64,000 bases of DNA from Alphaproteobacteria bacterium (GTDB lineage: Bacteria; Pseudomonadota; Alphaproteobacteria; Micropepsales; Micropepsaceae): contig JAFKFG010000015.1 in NCBI GenBank assembly GCA_017307355.1, positions 1-64,000 of the forward strand, read 5' to 3'. This document shows, one piece after another, positions 1-8,232 of this stretch. Both the position numbers and the translations under genes were made by a program. Each line of letters begins with the position of its first letter. The first letter of the stretch is position 1. The notes beneath the pieces were generated by a model that worked only from the letters and a program-made list of their open reading frames with translations, did no database searches and was not told the origin of the DNA.

Positions 1-333
1 CGCGCGGTGGCGCTCAATTTCCGCCTCGGCTACGCAACCGACGCGCTGGTGGGCCATCCGGCTCGGCGCACCTGGGACGAGCTTCGGCACAAATGGGTTC
101 GCATCAATGCGGAAACCTATGCCCTGGCGAGCCGGGAGCGGCACGGCCGGATCAAATGGCTGTTTCGGACCCTGGCCTTGCCGCTGTCGGCGGTGGTTCA
201 TTCGGGCAAGGCGCTTCGCTCGCGTCGCATCGCCGGAATCCGGCAAAGGTTCGGGGCGCTTGCCATCCTCTATCGCCTGCGTTTCTGGCGGATGTTTAAT
301 GCCATGGGGCTGCTGGTGGGGCGGGGAGCATAA
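1..333 (+). CDS. C-terminal part of a glycosyltransferase, probably family 2 (cut by left edge)
   Basis: The reading frame is open from the first base, so the gene begins outside the window and only about 110 residues are visible. The visible part has the pattern 'GHPARRTWDELRHKW', which is common after the catalytic domain of family-2 glycosyltransferases. A basic, hydrophobic tail follows (LFRTLALPLS, then arginine-rich LRSRRIAGIRQR), consistent with an amphipathic membrane-associated end. The catalytic GT-A part with its DxD motif is not in view, so the substrate cannot be named. The neighbours at 2070-6535 are sugar-transferase and dTDP-rhamnose genes, which fits a polysaccharide locus. 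Family assignment is tentative. Confidence 0.55.
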   Translation, partial: RAVALNFRLGYATDALVGHPARRTWDELRHKWVRINAETYALASRERHGRIKWLFRTLALPLSAVVHSGKALRSRRIAGIRQRFGALAILYRLRFWRMFNAMGLLVGRGA

Positions 334-576
334 AGCGCAAAGCCGTCCCGGCGGGGGCACTTTTTTGCCATAGATGCGTTAGACACTCGGGCTGACCGGG
401 CCTTGGAATGTGGGCCAAACACTGTTCGCGCCGATCATATTAACTTTATGACTATCAATTAGAATTCCTGAGCCGAAAGTCCTAGGTTTTCTTAAACAAG
501 GATTGCTATCGTTTGTTCTTCGACATGGCAGTGCGAATTGAGCATGATGCAGTGCAAAAATGGGTAAAGTGCTGCT

Positions 577-2001
577 ATGACGTTCTTTGAAAAATTGGGT
601 CGTTTGGCCCCCTGGAATAAGTCGGATGCCGATCCGGCGCGGCCCGAACCCGCGGCCAGCCGGTTGGCGCCACCGCCGGCCGCCAACGCCGCGCCGCGCG
701 CGCCAGCACCCAAAAGCGAACCTTTTCCCCGCTTCCGCGCCAATGCCAACGACCATGTGAATCCCCAGGCGATCGACGCGCAGGCGCGAGCCCGCATGAA
801 GCTGCTGGAAGCTTTCACGCCGTCGCAGCCCGTGGGCGACCGCAAGCGCTTCGCTGGCCGCACCGAAATTCTCACCCACCTCATTCGCGCCATCGAAGAA
901 CAGCGCCTGCACACGGTTCTTTACGGATCGCGGGGCCTGGGCAAGACGTCCGTCCTGCATGTGCTGGCCCAGGCGGCGCGCGATGCGCGCTATCTGGTGG
1001 TCTATGTGTCCTGCGGCTCGGATTCCAATTTCGACGAAGTGTTCCGTACCGTCGCGGCCAGCATCCCCATGCTGTTCCACAGCACGGTGGGACCGACCTC
1101 CGAAGAAGTTGAAAAGGGCCAGACCCTGGCCGACATCCTGCCCGAAACGCCCATCTCCGCCCGCATCGCCAGCGATTTTCTGGCCAAGATCGTGGGCACG
1201 CGCGTCGTCATCGTGCTGGACGAATTCGATCGCAGCGAGTCCGCGCTGTTCCGCCGCGATGTCGCCGAACTGATCAAAAATCTGTCCGACCGACTGGTGC
1301 GGGTTCAGCTCGTCATCGCCGGTGTCGCCGCCAATCTGGTGGAACTGATCGAGCATACCCCGTCGATCCAGCGCAACATCTACGCGCTGCAAGTGCCCTG
1401 GATGACGGTGTCGGAGATCCGCCTTCTGATCAAGAATGGCGAAGAATTGGGCGGCGTGCGCTTCGACGAGAATGCGACCCGCGCGATTGTGGTGGCGGCG
1501 CATGGCTCGCCCTATATCGCCAGCCTGATCAGCCTCAATGCCGGGCTGTACGCCCTGGAGGCGGGACGTTCGAACGTGACGGGCGAGAATGCGGCCGCCG
1601 CGATCAAGATGGCGGTGCGCGAGTTCAAGGCCCGGCTGTCCAACCGGTGCCAGGGCCTTCTCTGGAAGACGGTGCGCGAAGGCCAGACAAGGGCGCTGGG
1701 CGCCCTGGCGGGCACGGCGCTTCTGGGCGGCGGCAGCTTCCGCAAGGAAGATATCCGCACCGCGATGGCCAATTCGGACACCATCCGTCGCTGCGAGGAA
1801 TTGATCGCGCAGCTGGTTGCCAGCGATCTTCTGATCGAGATGCCGTCCGAGGATTCGGTGATCTACCGGTTCGTGGAAGACAGCATCGCGCCATATCTGT
1901 GGCTGCTCAGCACCCATATCGGCGACGGCAAGACCCTGGATGCCGCGTCCGATCCGGATCTGCTGGAAAGCATTCCCGTCGAACAGACGGTCCGCAACTA
2001 A
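577..2001 (+). CDS. AAA-type ATPase (Orc1/Cdc6-like) at the edge of the polysaccharide locus
   Basis: This 474-residue protein has a low-complexity Pro/Ala-rich N-terminus (about residues 18-50). An ATPase core follows with a Walker A motif GSRGLGKTS at about 117-125 and a Walker B motif VVIVLDEFD at about 210-218. The layout (P-loop, Asp-Glu Walker B, helical lid, C-terminal winged-helix-like part) resembles the Orc1-like AAA_16 group rather than Wzc-type tyrosine kinases. No membrane segment or signal peptide is seen. It lies between the glycosyltransferase fragment and the convergent sugar transferase, so a part in export or regulation of polysaccharide synthesis is possible. That is inferred from context only; the biochemical role is unknown. 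Confidence 0.7.
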   Translation: MTFFEKLGRLAPWNKSDADPARPEPAASRLAPPPAANAAPRAPAPKSEPFPRFRANANDHVNPQAIDAQARARMKLLEAFTPSQPVGDRKRFAGRTEILTHLIRAIEEQRLHTVLYGSRGLGKTSVLHVLAQAARDARYLVVYVSCGSDSNFDEVFRTVAASIPMLFHSTVGPTSEEVEKGQTLADILPETPISARIASDFLAKIVGTRVVIVLDEFDRSESALFRRDVAELIKNLSDRLVRVQLVIAGVAANLVELIEHTPSIQRNIYALQVPWMTVSEIRLLIKNGEELGGVRFDENATRAIVVAAHGSPYIASLISLNAGLYALEAGRSNVTGENAAAAIKMAVREFKARLSNRCQGLLWKTVREGQTRALGALAGTALLGGGSFRKEDIRTAMANSDTIRRCEELIAQLVASDLLIEMPSEDSVIYRFVEDSIAPYLWLLSTHIGDGKTLDAASDPDLLESIPVEQTVRN

Positions 2002-2069
2002 GATCGCTTCCGATTTCGCGTGAACGGCGCGCCGGCTCCGGCGACCATGCCCGGTCGCTTACGGCAGGA

Positions 2070-2774
2070 TCAATAGGCCGTGCTGTGGAACGGCGCGCTG
2101 ACCGCCGTCAGGAAGAGAATCCGCAGGTCCATCGCCAGCGACCAGCTCTCGATATATTCGAGGTCGCAGGCAATCCGCTCTTCCATGTGATGAATGTCGC
2201 GCACTTCGCCGCGGAAGCCGCGCACCTGCGCCAGGCCCGTGATTCCCGGCTTGCTGAAAAAGCGCAAATCGTAGGCCGGAACGGTCTGCGAATAATATTG
2301 GTCATGCGCCACGGCATGGGGCCTGGGCCCGACCAGCGACATCTCGCCCTTGAGTACATTCAGCAACTGGGGAAGCTCGTCGATGCTGGAGCGGCGCAGG
2401 AAGCGGCCCACCATGGTGGTGCGGCCGTCATTGCGCGTGGCCTGCACGATGTCATTGCCGTCTTCCAGCACATGCATGGTGCGGAACTTGTAGATGACGA
2501 AGATCTTGCCGTCGCGGCCGGAGCGCCGCTGGCGGAACAGGATCGGTCCCCGGCTCTCGGCGGCGATGGCCAGCGCGATCAGTACCAGGAAGGGAAGAAG
2601 GACAAGGGAGCCGATTGCGGCCCCGATAAAATCCAGCACGCGTTTGGCGGCGGACTGACGGATGCGAAGCGCGCCTTCATAAAAGGATGCCGGTGCGGAG
2701 GAAATGCTGACCCCGTTAAGCTCTTCGGCCGTACTCTGGCCTGCCCAGTCGATTTGCTGAATCACGTCCGGCAT
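2070..2774 (-). CDS. Undecaprenyl-phosphate sugar-1-phosphate transferase (bacterial sugar transferase family)
   Basis: This 234-residue protein would transfer a sugar-1-phosphate from a nucleotide sugar to undecaprenyl phosphate, the first membrane step of polysaccharide assembly. It shows the family's ordered motifs: KRVLDFIGAA followed by one hydrophobic segment (LVLLPFLVLIALAIA), then FRQRRSGRDG, YKFRTM, R(S)SIDELPQL, SLVGPRP, and KPGITGLAQV. Its length is that of the catalytic-core-only type (WcaJ/ExoY C-terminal domain) without the extra N-terminal membrane bundle. It is convergent with the AAA ATPase and on the same strand as the rhamnose operon, but 344 bp separate it from rfbA. The sugar specificity (glucose, galactose or other) cannot be read from the sequence. 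Confidence 0.92.
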   Translation of the reverse strand: MPDVIQQIDWAGQSTAEELNGVSISSAPASFYEGALRIRQSAAKRVLDFIGAAIGSLVLLPFLVLIALAIAAESRGPILFRQRRSGRDGKIFVIYKFRTMHVLEDGNDIVQATRNDGRTTMVGRFLRRSSIDELPQLLNVLKGEMSLVGPRPHAVAHDQYYSQTVPAYDLRFFSKPGITGLAQVRGFRGEVRDIHHMEERIACDLEYIESWSLAMDLRILFLTAVSAPFHSTAY

Positions 2775-3118
2775 TCAAACCCCAAAAAACGAGATGCTAG
2801 GTCTTCGGCATTCGGCCGATTAGCCGGGCGGGCAAATGAAAGCGTTGGCGACAAAAGCCTTCTTTGCCGCCGACCATATAGTGGTTCTGCGATCCGGAAA
2901 AGAACAGGGATTTATATAGTTAACCATTGGGCCGACCATGATCGTTTCGTGAAGGCGGATATTCATAAACATTAAGATCCGCACGAGGGCGGCGCAGCCA
3001 GGACACAACGCGCCATTTGGCAATTGGTTCTCCCGGGGGATTCAAATTCCCGTTCGAGCGCGTTCGGCCGAGTATTTGGAGAAATACGGCACTTCCGTGG
3101 CACGGCCGCCGGGCGCGC
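2775..3118. other. Intergenic region between sugar transferase and rfbA
   Basis: No credible coding frame is present in this 344-bp stretch. It has a relatively AT-rich patch at about 2900-2975, which is a plausible place for the promoter of the minus-strand sugar transferase starting at 2774. The end of the rfb operon lies at its right border. I see no strong hairpin followed by a T-run after rfbA. Confidence 0.5.
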
Positions 3119-4003
3119 CTATTGCGGGCCACCCCGGTCGGCCGCGGCGATGTCGAGCAGATATTGGCCGTATCCGGTCTTCTCCAGCGCCTTGCCCAAG
3201 GCCCGGAGGGCCTCCCGGTCGATGAAGCCCATCTGGTAAGCGACCTCTTCGGGACAGCCCACCTTCAGCCCCTGGCGGGCTTCCACGGTGCGCACGAATT
3301 CGCCGGCCTGCAGAAGGGAATCGTGAGTTCCCGTATCGAGCCAGGCATGCCCGCGGCCCAGTATCTCGACCACCAATTCATTGCGCTCCAGATAAATATT
3401 GTTCAGCGCGGTGATCTCCAACTCGCCGCGCGCGGACGGCTTGAGGGATTTGGCGAAGGTTGGGGCCTGGCCGTCATAAAAATAAAGACCGGTCACTGCA
3501 TAATTCGATCTGGGCTGCTTCGGCTTTTCCTCGATGGAGATGGCGCGGCCGTCATCGCTGAATTCCACCACGCCATAGCGTTCGGGATCCTTGACCCGAT
3601 AGCCGAACACGGTGGCGCCCTTGGGTCGCTTGGCGGCGCGCAGCAGCTGGTCCGGCAAGCCGTGGCCGAAATAAAGATTGTCGCCCAGGATCAGCGCGCT
3701 GGGTCCGCCGCCGACAAACTCCTCGCCGATGATATAGGCCTGCGCCAACCCTTCCGGCTTGGGCTGCACCGCATAGGACAGTGCCAGGCCCCATTTGCCG
3801 CCATCGCCCAGCAGGCGCTGAAACGCGTCGCGATCTTCCGGCGTGGTGATGATCAGAATCTCGCGGATCCCCGCCAGCATCAGCGTGGACAAGGGATAAT
3901 AAATCATCGGCTTGTCGTAGATCGGCAGGAGCTGCTTGGAGGTGGAAAGCGTCACGGGATGGAGCCGCGTTCCCGAACCGCCGGCCAGAATGATGCCTTT
4001 CAT
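3119..4003 (-). CDS. rfbA: Glucose-1-phosphate thymidylyltransferase
   Basis: RmlA/RfbA joins dTTP and glucose-1-phosphate to make dTDP-glucose, the first step to dTDP-L-rhamnose. The N-terminus [18 protein letters not shown] contains the nucleotidyltransferase signature GGxGTRL, followed by [17 protein letters not shown], both typical of RmlA; later come the LGDN metal/sugar motif and ITALNNIYL. At 294 residues it matches the family. I chose the ATG at 4003 because it gives the canonical N-terminus and overlaps the rfbD stop by 4 nt (ATGA), which indicates translational coupling. The frame stays open further upstream, but that sequence is rfbD in another frame. Confidence 0.96.
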   Translation of the reverse strand: MKGIILAGGSGTRLHPVTLSTSKQLLPIYDKPMIYYPLSTLMLAGIREILIITTPEDRDAFQRLLGDGGKWGLALSYAVQPKPEGLAQAYIIGEEFVGGGPSALILGDNLYFGHGLPDQLLRAAKRPKGATVFGYRVKDPERYGVVEFSDDGRAISIEEKPKQPRSNYAVTGLYFYDGQAPTFAKSLKPSARGELEITALNNIYLERNELVVEILGRGHAWLDTGTHDSLLQAGEFVRTVEARQGLKVGCPEEVAYQMGFIDREALRALGKALEKTGYGQYLLDIAAADRGGPQ

Positions 4004-4887
4004 GCGCGCGTCTCCTTGATGCCGGCAAGCACCCTGGTCAGCGACGCCTGCCATGCCGGCGGATGAATGCCGAATATCCGGGAAATCTTCGCAAGGTCCA
4101 GCCGGGAATTGGCGGGGCGCCTGGCCGGGGTGGGGTATTCGGCGGCAGGGATCGGAACGGCGCGGGCCTTCAGGCCGGCTTGCCGGAATATCTCGGCCGC
4201 GAAACCGCACCAGCTCGTTTCGCCGGCATCGGCATAATGAAAGGTCCCGAATTGCGGCGCAGGGCCCGTGACCTGCCGCGCGATGACGGCGATGGCCTCG
4301 GCCAAATCGCGCGCGGATGTGGGCGCGCCATATTGATCGTCGACCACCCGGACTTCGTCGCGCTCTCCTCCCAGCCGCAGCATCGTGCTGACGAAATTCC
4401 GGCCTCCCGCGCTATAGACCCAGGAGGTGCGCAGGATCACATGCGCCGGCAAATGCTCCCGGATCCGATTTTCGCCCGCCAGCTTGGTGCGGCCATAAGC
4501 ATTGAGCGGGCCGGTGGGATCGCTTTCCACATAGGGACCGGGCTTGGCGCCGTCGTAAACATAATCCGTCGAAACGTGAATCAGGGGCACGCCGCGCGCG
4601 GCGCAGGCCCGTGCCATGGCCTCCACGGCGTCGGCATTCACCCGGTGGGCGAGCGCCTCTTCCTGCTCGGCGCGGTCCACCGCGGTATAGGCCACCGCAT
4701 TGACCACCAGGTCGAGCGCGCCCGCTTTGAGTACGGCATTCTCGATTTTGGATGGATCGGTGAAGTCGGCTTCCGCGCGGCCAAGAACGGTGGCGCGGAT
4801 ACCGGGATCCTTGGACAATGCCGTAACCAGCTCGCTTCCCAGCTGGCCGCTCCGCCCGAACTGAAGGACATGCAACGTGCCGGTCAT
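4000..4887 (-). CDS. rfbD: dTDP-4-dehydrorhamnose reductase
   Basis: RmlD/RfbD performs the last, NAD(P)H-dependent reduction to dTDP-L-rhamnose. This 295-residue short-chain dehydrogenase has the N-terminal nucleotide motif [12 protein letters not shown], then [15 protein letters not shown], the STDYVYDG segment and the catalytic YGRTKLAGE (Tyr-x-x-x-Lys). The middle and C-terminal region ([23 protein letters not shown]) follows the RmlD pattern. The start at 4887 was chosen because its ATG overlaps the rfbC stop (ATGA). It is the third gene of the rfbB-C-D-A operon. Confidence 0.96.
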   Translation of the reverse strand: MTGTLHVLQFGRSGQLGSELVTALSKDPGIRATVLGRAEADFTDPSKIENAVLKAGALDLVVNAVAYTAVDRAEQEEALAHRVNADAVEAMARACAARGVPLIHVSTDYVYDGAKPGPYVESDPTGPLNAYGRTKLAGENRIREHLPAHVILRTSWVYSAGGRNFVSTMLRLGGERDEVRVVDDQYGAPTSARDLAEAIAVIARQVTGPAPQFGTFHYADAGETSWCGFAAEIFRQAGLKARAVPIPAAEYPTPARRPANSRLDLAKISRIFGIHPPAWQASLTRVLAGIKETRA

Positions 4888-5450
4888 TCGCGGCCCAGTA
4901 CGAAGGGGCTGTCGAGCTTGCTCAGCGGCGCCAATGCGACATCCTTGGCGGCCAGTTGCGCGCCGGCGAAATCCGGCCAGGCGATTGCCAGCGCCGGATC
5001 GTTCCACAGCACCCCATCCTCGCAATCCGGGCTCCAGAAATCCGTGACCTTGTAGATGACCTCGGTATCGGGGACCAAGGTGCAGAAGCCATGGGCGAAG
5101 CCCTCCGGCACATAAAGCTGGCGGCCGTCATTGTCCGTCAGCTCCACGGCGACATGGTTGCCATAGCGGGGCGATCCTTTGCGGATATCCACCACCACAT
5201 CCAGAATGCGGCCTTTGGCGACGCGCACGAGTTTTTCCTGCGCGTGCGGCGGGCGTTGAAAATGCAGGCCGCGCACGGTGCCTTTTTCCCGCGACAGGGA
5301 ATGATTGTCCTGGACGAAGACCGATGGGATTCCGGCCTCGGCGAAAGCGCGGGCATTGTAGGTTTCGGTGAAGAAGCCGCGCGCGTCTTCAAAGCGCCGC
5401 GTCTGGACCAGCAGGGGGCCGGGAATGGAAAGGCGCTCGATACCGACCAT
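4884..5450 (-). CDS. rfbC: dTDP-4-dehydrorhamnose 3,5-epimerase
   Basis: RmlC/RfbC epimerises C3 and C5 of dTDP-4-keto-6-deoxyglucose. The 188-residue cupin shows the standard blocks: DARGFFTETYN, FVQDNHSLSREKGTVRGLHFQ (with the catalytic-region His), KGRILDVVVDIRKGSPRYG, YVPEGFAHGF and the YKVTDFWSPDCEDGVLWNDP stretch near the catalytic Tyr. The start at 5450 gives the usual N-terminus (MVGIERL). Only 2 bp separate it from the end of rfbB, and its stop overlaps the rfbD start. Confidence 0.96.
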   Translation of the reverse strand: MVGIERLSIPGPLLVQTRRFEDARGFFTETYNARAFAEAGIPSVFVQDNHSLSREKGTVRGLHFQRPPHAQEKLVRVAKGRILDVVVDIRKGSPRYGNHVAVELTDNDGRQLYVPEGFAHGFCTLVPDTEVIYKVTDFWSPDCEDGVLWNDPALAIAWPDFAGAQLAAKDVALAPLSKLDSPFVLGRE

Positions 5451-5452
5451 GA

Positions 5453-6535
5453 TCAGCCCGCATCCGCGCGAGCGGGCGCTTTCGCGCCCAGGCCCAGCCG
5501 GTCGCCGGATGTGCCTTTTTCCCGGATCGGCTGCCACCACCAGCGGTTCGCGAGATACCAGGCGACGGTGGCGCGGATGCCTTGTTCGGCGGTGGTTTCA
5601 GGGCTCCAGCCCAGTTCGCGCTCGATCTTGGAGGCATCGATCGCATAGCGCAGGTCATGACCGGGCCGGTCGGTGACGAAAGTGATCAACTGTTCGTGGC
5701 GGCAATGCGGACTGTCGGGCAGAAGCTCGTCCATCGCCCCGCACAGAAGACGGACCAGGTCGATGTTGCGCAATTCGTTGCGCCCGCCCACGTTATACGT
5801 CTCGCCCACCCGGCCCGATTCCAGGATGCGCACCAACGCGCGGGCGTGATCTTCGACGAACAGCCAGTCGCGGATATTGGCGCCGGTTCCGTAAACCGGA
5901 ATCGGATGCCCGCCCAGCGCGGCCAGGATCACCACGGGGATGAGCTTTTCGGGAAATTGATAAGGCCCGTAATTGTTCGAGCAATTGCTGGTCACCACCG
6001 GAAGGCCATAGGTGTGGTGCCAGGCGCGGACCAGCATGTCGGACGACGCCTTGCTGGCGGAATAGGGCGAGTTGGGCGCGTAGGCAGATGCTTCGGTGAA
6101 CAGTCCGGTATCGCCCAGCGAGCCGAACACTTCGTCGGTGGATACATGATGGAAGTGGAACCGCGCTTTGCGGTCGGGGGTGAGTCCATTGTAATAGGCC
6201 CGCGCCGCTTCCAGCAGCGTGTATGTGCCCACGATATTGGTATGGATGAAGGCGGCCGGGCCGTCGATCGACCGGTCGACATGGGATTCCGCCGCCAGAT
6301 GCATCACGGCGTCGGGCTGATGCGCGGCGAAAATGCGGTCCAGCTGGGCGCGATCGGCGACATCGGCCTGCTCGAACACATAACGGTCGCTGGGCAGCAC
6401 TTCATCCAGGCTGCGAAGGTCGGAGGCATAGGTCAGCTTGTCGAGATTGACGATCTGGTGCGCGGTATGGCGCAGGCAATGACGGATCACGCAGGATCCG
6501 ATGAAACCTGCTCCGCCGGTAATCAATATGCGCAT
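5453..6535 (-). CDS. rfbB: dTDP-glucose 4,6-dehydratase
   Basis: RmlB/RfbB converts dTDP-glucose to dTDP-4-keto-6-deoxyglucose with bound NAD+. The 360-residue extended SDR protein begins [14 protein letters not shown] (GxxGxxG Rossmann motif), followed by [12 protein letters not shown], the [10 protein letters not shown] segment with the catalytic Asp/Glu, and [12 protein letters not shown], the Tyr-x-x-x-Lys pair. [17 protein letters not shown] and [13 protein letters not shown] are also family hallmarks. It is the first gene of the four-gene minus-strand operon rfbBCDA; the promoter should lie in the 122 bp between 6536 and 6657. Confidence 0.97.
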   Translation of the reverse strand: MRILITGGAGFIGSCVIRHCLRHTAHQIVNLDKLTYASDLRSLDEVLPSDRYVFEQADVADRAQLDRIFAAHQPDAVMHLAAESHVDRSIDGPAAFIHTNIVGTYTLLEAARAYYNGLTPDRKARFHFHHVSTDEVFGSLGDTGLFTEASAYAPNSPYSASKASSDMLVRAWHHTYGLPVVTSNCSNNYGPYQFPEKLIPVVILAALGGHPIPVYGTGANIRDWLFVEDHARALVRILESGRVGETYNVGGRNELRNIDLVRLLCGAMDELLPDSPHCRHEQLITFVTDRPGHDLRYAIDASKIERELGWSPETTAEQGIRATVAWYLANRWWWQPIREKGTSGDRLGLGAKAPARADAG

Positions 6536-6657
6536 CGGCGCTCCGCTGTTGGGACGTTGACGGTTTTATTGAGCGGGGCATTCTTTCGCAATCCGCCGCA
6601 GCCACAGATTCGCGGCGGTTTTCGTCGAAAAAATGTCCGAAGCCTCCGACACGAAAT

Positions 6658-6966
6658 CTAGAGCAAATCCTGCGCCGATATGGACGGCCGCTTTTCGCCG
6701 GCGGCGAAACGCCTGGCCGCCACCCGATGGATGTCGTTCTTGATTTGGCTATAGGCGGCGAGAAGCTGTTCGGGCGAGGGGGCTTCGAGATGAAAGCGCG
6801 CCCTAAGGGCTTCGCCCGAAACCAGGCAGATGACAAACCGTTCCACGCCGGCGGGATCGACGTGCCGGCCCGCGAATTTGATGCCTTGCGACGCCGGATC
6901 GAAAACCGCGATCGAATCGAACGTCAGCGCCAATTCTGCCCCCCTCGCAGATGCCGGAAGGCTCAT
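6658..6966 (-). CDS. DUF1488-like small protein
   Basis: This 102-residue protein has the organisation of the DUF1488 family: an N-terminal 'LTFDSIAVFDPASQGIKFAG' beta-strand pair, a central 'RFVICLVSGEALRARF' block, and a C-terminal helix 'LLAAYSQIKNDIHRVAARRFAAGE'. The function of the family is not known to me. No signal peptide or membrane segment is seen. It lies upstream of rfbB on the same strand, with 122 bp between them, so it may be transcribed separately. The assignment is from overall pattern, not a unique motif. Confidence 0.65.
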   Translation of the reverse strand: MSLPASARGAELALTFDSIAVFDPASQGIKFAGRHVDPAGVERFVICLVSGEALRARFHLEAPSPEQLLAAYSQIKNDIHRVAARRFAAGEKRPSISAQDLL

Positions 6967-7413
6967 CTTAGCAGGATGGCCAGGGTCCTCCCATGCGCCG
7001 GCGGCCCGGCTTTGCGAGGGGCCGTTGGCGGGAAATGGCTTCCCTGGGGTCGGCTCCAGGGTGGGGGGCCAGATTTGGGCTCCCCGAGGGGGAGAACCGG
7101 ACCGGCGGGCCTAAGGCGCGCCAAAATTTCACAAATCCGGGGGATCCTTCCGGCAGGGCAGCGAGTTCATCTAACGCAAAATGGAAATCTGCCTGGCGAC
7201 TTCCCGATTTGCGAAGAAGAAACGACTGGAATTTCTGGGTTTTTATCGAATATTCATACGGATAGCCCAACCTGGGAACCCGGAAGAAACCATAAGTGTT
7301 TGCTTTACAAACGGAAGTCGTGAAAATTTCATGGTTAACAAGGACTTCGCCACTAGCCTGGGCCAAATCGATCCGATAGAACCGAGTCGGAATTACTGAG
7401 AGGGATACCGCCG
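6967..7413. other. Intergenic region upstream of the PEP-CTERM gene
   Basis: This 447-bp stretch separates the divergent DUF1488 and PEP-CTERM genes. The left half is GC-rich, the right half (about 7180-7345) is clearly lower in GC than the surroundings, as expected for a promoter/leader. Short open frames exist, but their codon use is unlike the real genes here. A purine-rich GAGAGG about 10 nt before the ATG at 7414 is a plausible ribosome-binding site. I see no clear sigma-54 or other recognised site. Confidence 0.5.
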
Positions 7414-8124
7414 ATGCTTTCCCGTAAGATCATCCTGTCCGCCGTCGTCGCTGCCTTTGCGATGGCGCCGTCGATCGCCTCAGCGGCGACCAACCTCATC
7501 ACCAATGGTGATTTCAGCGCGGGTAATTCTGGCTTCACCACCCAGTACAATTATGTTTCGCCCGCCCCGAACATCATGTGGGACGAAGGCAACATCACGA
7601 TCGCGGCCAACCCGATGAGCGTGCACAACTACTGGGTCAACCTCCCGGGCAGCAACCCGATGCTGATCGCCAACGGCGCGACCGCCGGCAACCTGACCAT
7701 CTGGCAGGAAAGCGCGATCAACGTGGTGGGCGGCAGCAAGTATAATTTCGGGGCCCAGGTGATGAATGTCTGCTGCAATGACAGCTTCACCGGCTCGAAT
7801 TCGCCGTCCTCGATCATCTTCCAGATCAGCACCGACGGCGTGACCTGGACCGATCTGGTCAGCCACACCACCACGCCGCCGAGCGATGCGGGCCTCCCGA
7901 CCACGCTGAGCGCGCTCTACACGGCGGGTGCCACCGGCACGATCAGCCTGCGCGCGATCAATGACATCAACGCCCCGAGCGGCAACGATTTCGCGCTCGA
8001 CAATCTGAGCTTTGCTTCGGCCGTTCCGGAGCCGGGCACCTGGGCGATGCTGTTCCTGGGCTTCGGCGCCATCGGCCTGATGATGCGCCGCCGCCAGGCT
8101 CGCGGTCTGACGATCGCCGCTTAA
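7414..8124 (+). CDS. Secreted PEP-CTERM sorting-domain protein
   Basis: The 236-residue precursor has a Sec signal peptide (MLSRKIILSAVVAAFAMAPSIASA, cleavage about residue 24). A beta-rich Asn/Thr/Ser/Gly-rich body follows, beginning with the NLITNGDFSAG start common to carbohydrate-binding-like PEP-CTERM proteins. The C-terminus is a classic sorting tail: PEP at about 205-207, the WAMLFLGFGAIGLMM membrane helix, then RRR. Such tails are recognised by exosortase, which cleaves and anchors or releases the protein. Two adjacent Cys (about residues 110-111, VCCND) may form disulfides. It lies near polysaccharide genes, which is typical for PEP-CTERM systems, but no exosortase gene is in the window. 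Exact role unknown. Confidence 0.9.
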   Translation: MLSRKIILSAVVAAFAMAPSIASAATNLITNGDFSAGNSGFTTQYNYVSPAPNIMWDEGNITIAANPMSVHNYWVNLPGSNPMLIANGATAGNLTIWQESAINVVGGSKYNFGAQVMNVCCNDSFTGSNSPSSIIFQISTDGVTWTDLVSHTTTPPSDAGLPTTLSALYTAGATGTISLRAINDINAPSGNDFALDNLSFASAVPEPGTWAMLFLGFGAIGLMMRRRQARGLTIAA

Positions 8125-8148
8125 TTTCGGCAAAGTGACTTCTCGGAA

Positions 8149-8174
8149 AAGGCCGCCTTCGGGCGGCCTTTTTT
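8149..8174 (+). terminator. Rho-independent terminator of the PEP-CTERM gene
   Basis: A perfect GC-rich stem (AAGGCCGCC / GGCGGCCTT) with a small TTC-containing loop is followed directly by a run of six T, 25 nt after the stop codon at 8124. This is a textbook intrinsic terminator. Confidence 0.93.
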
Positions 8175-8232
8175 GTTGCCCGCTCGGACCCCGGCGCCAA
8201 GGCTTCCGTCAAGCTGCGCGCCAGGCCGGGCG

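Noticed and set aside
2820..3132. Short open frames in the region before the sugar transferase
   Set aside because: Codon use and GC at third positions are unlike the neighbouring genes, and no ribosome-binding site or family pattern is seen.
7181..7399. Short plus-strand frame in the leader of the PEP-CTERM gene
   Set aside because: It lies in an AT-rich stretch without coding bias and no recognisable sequence; more likely promoter/leader DNA.
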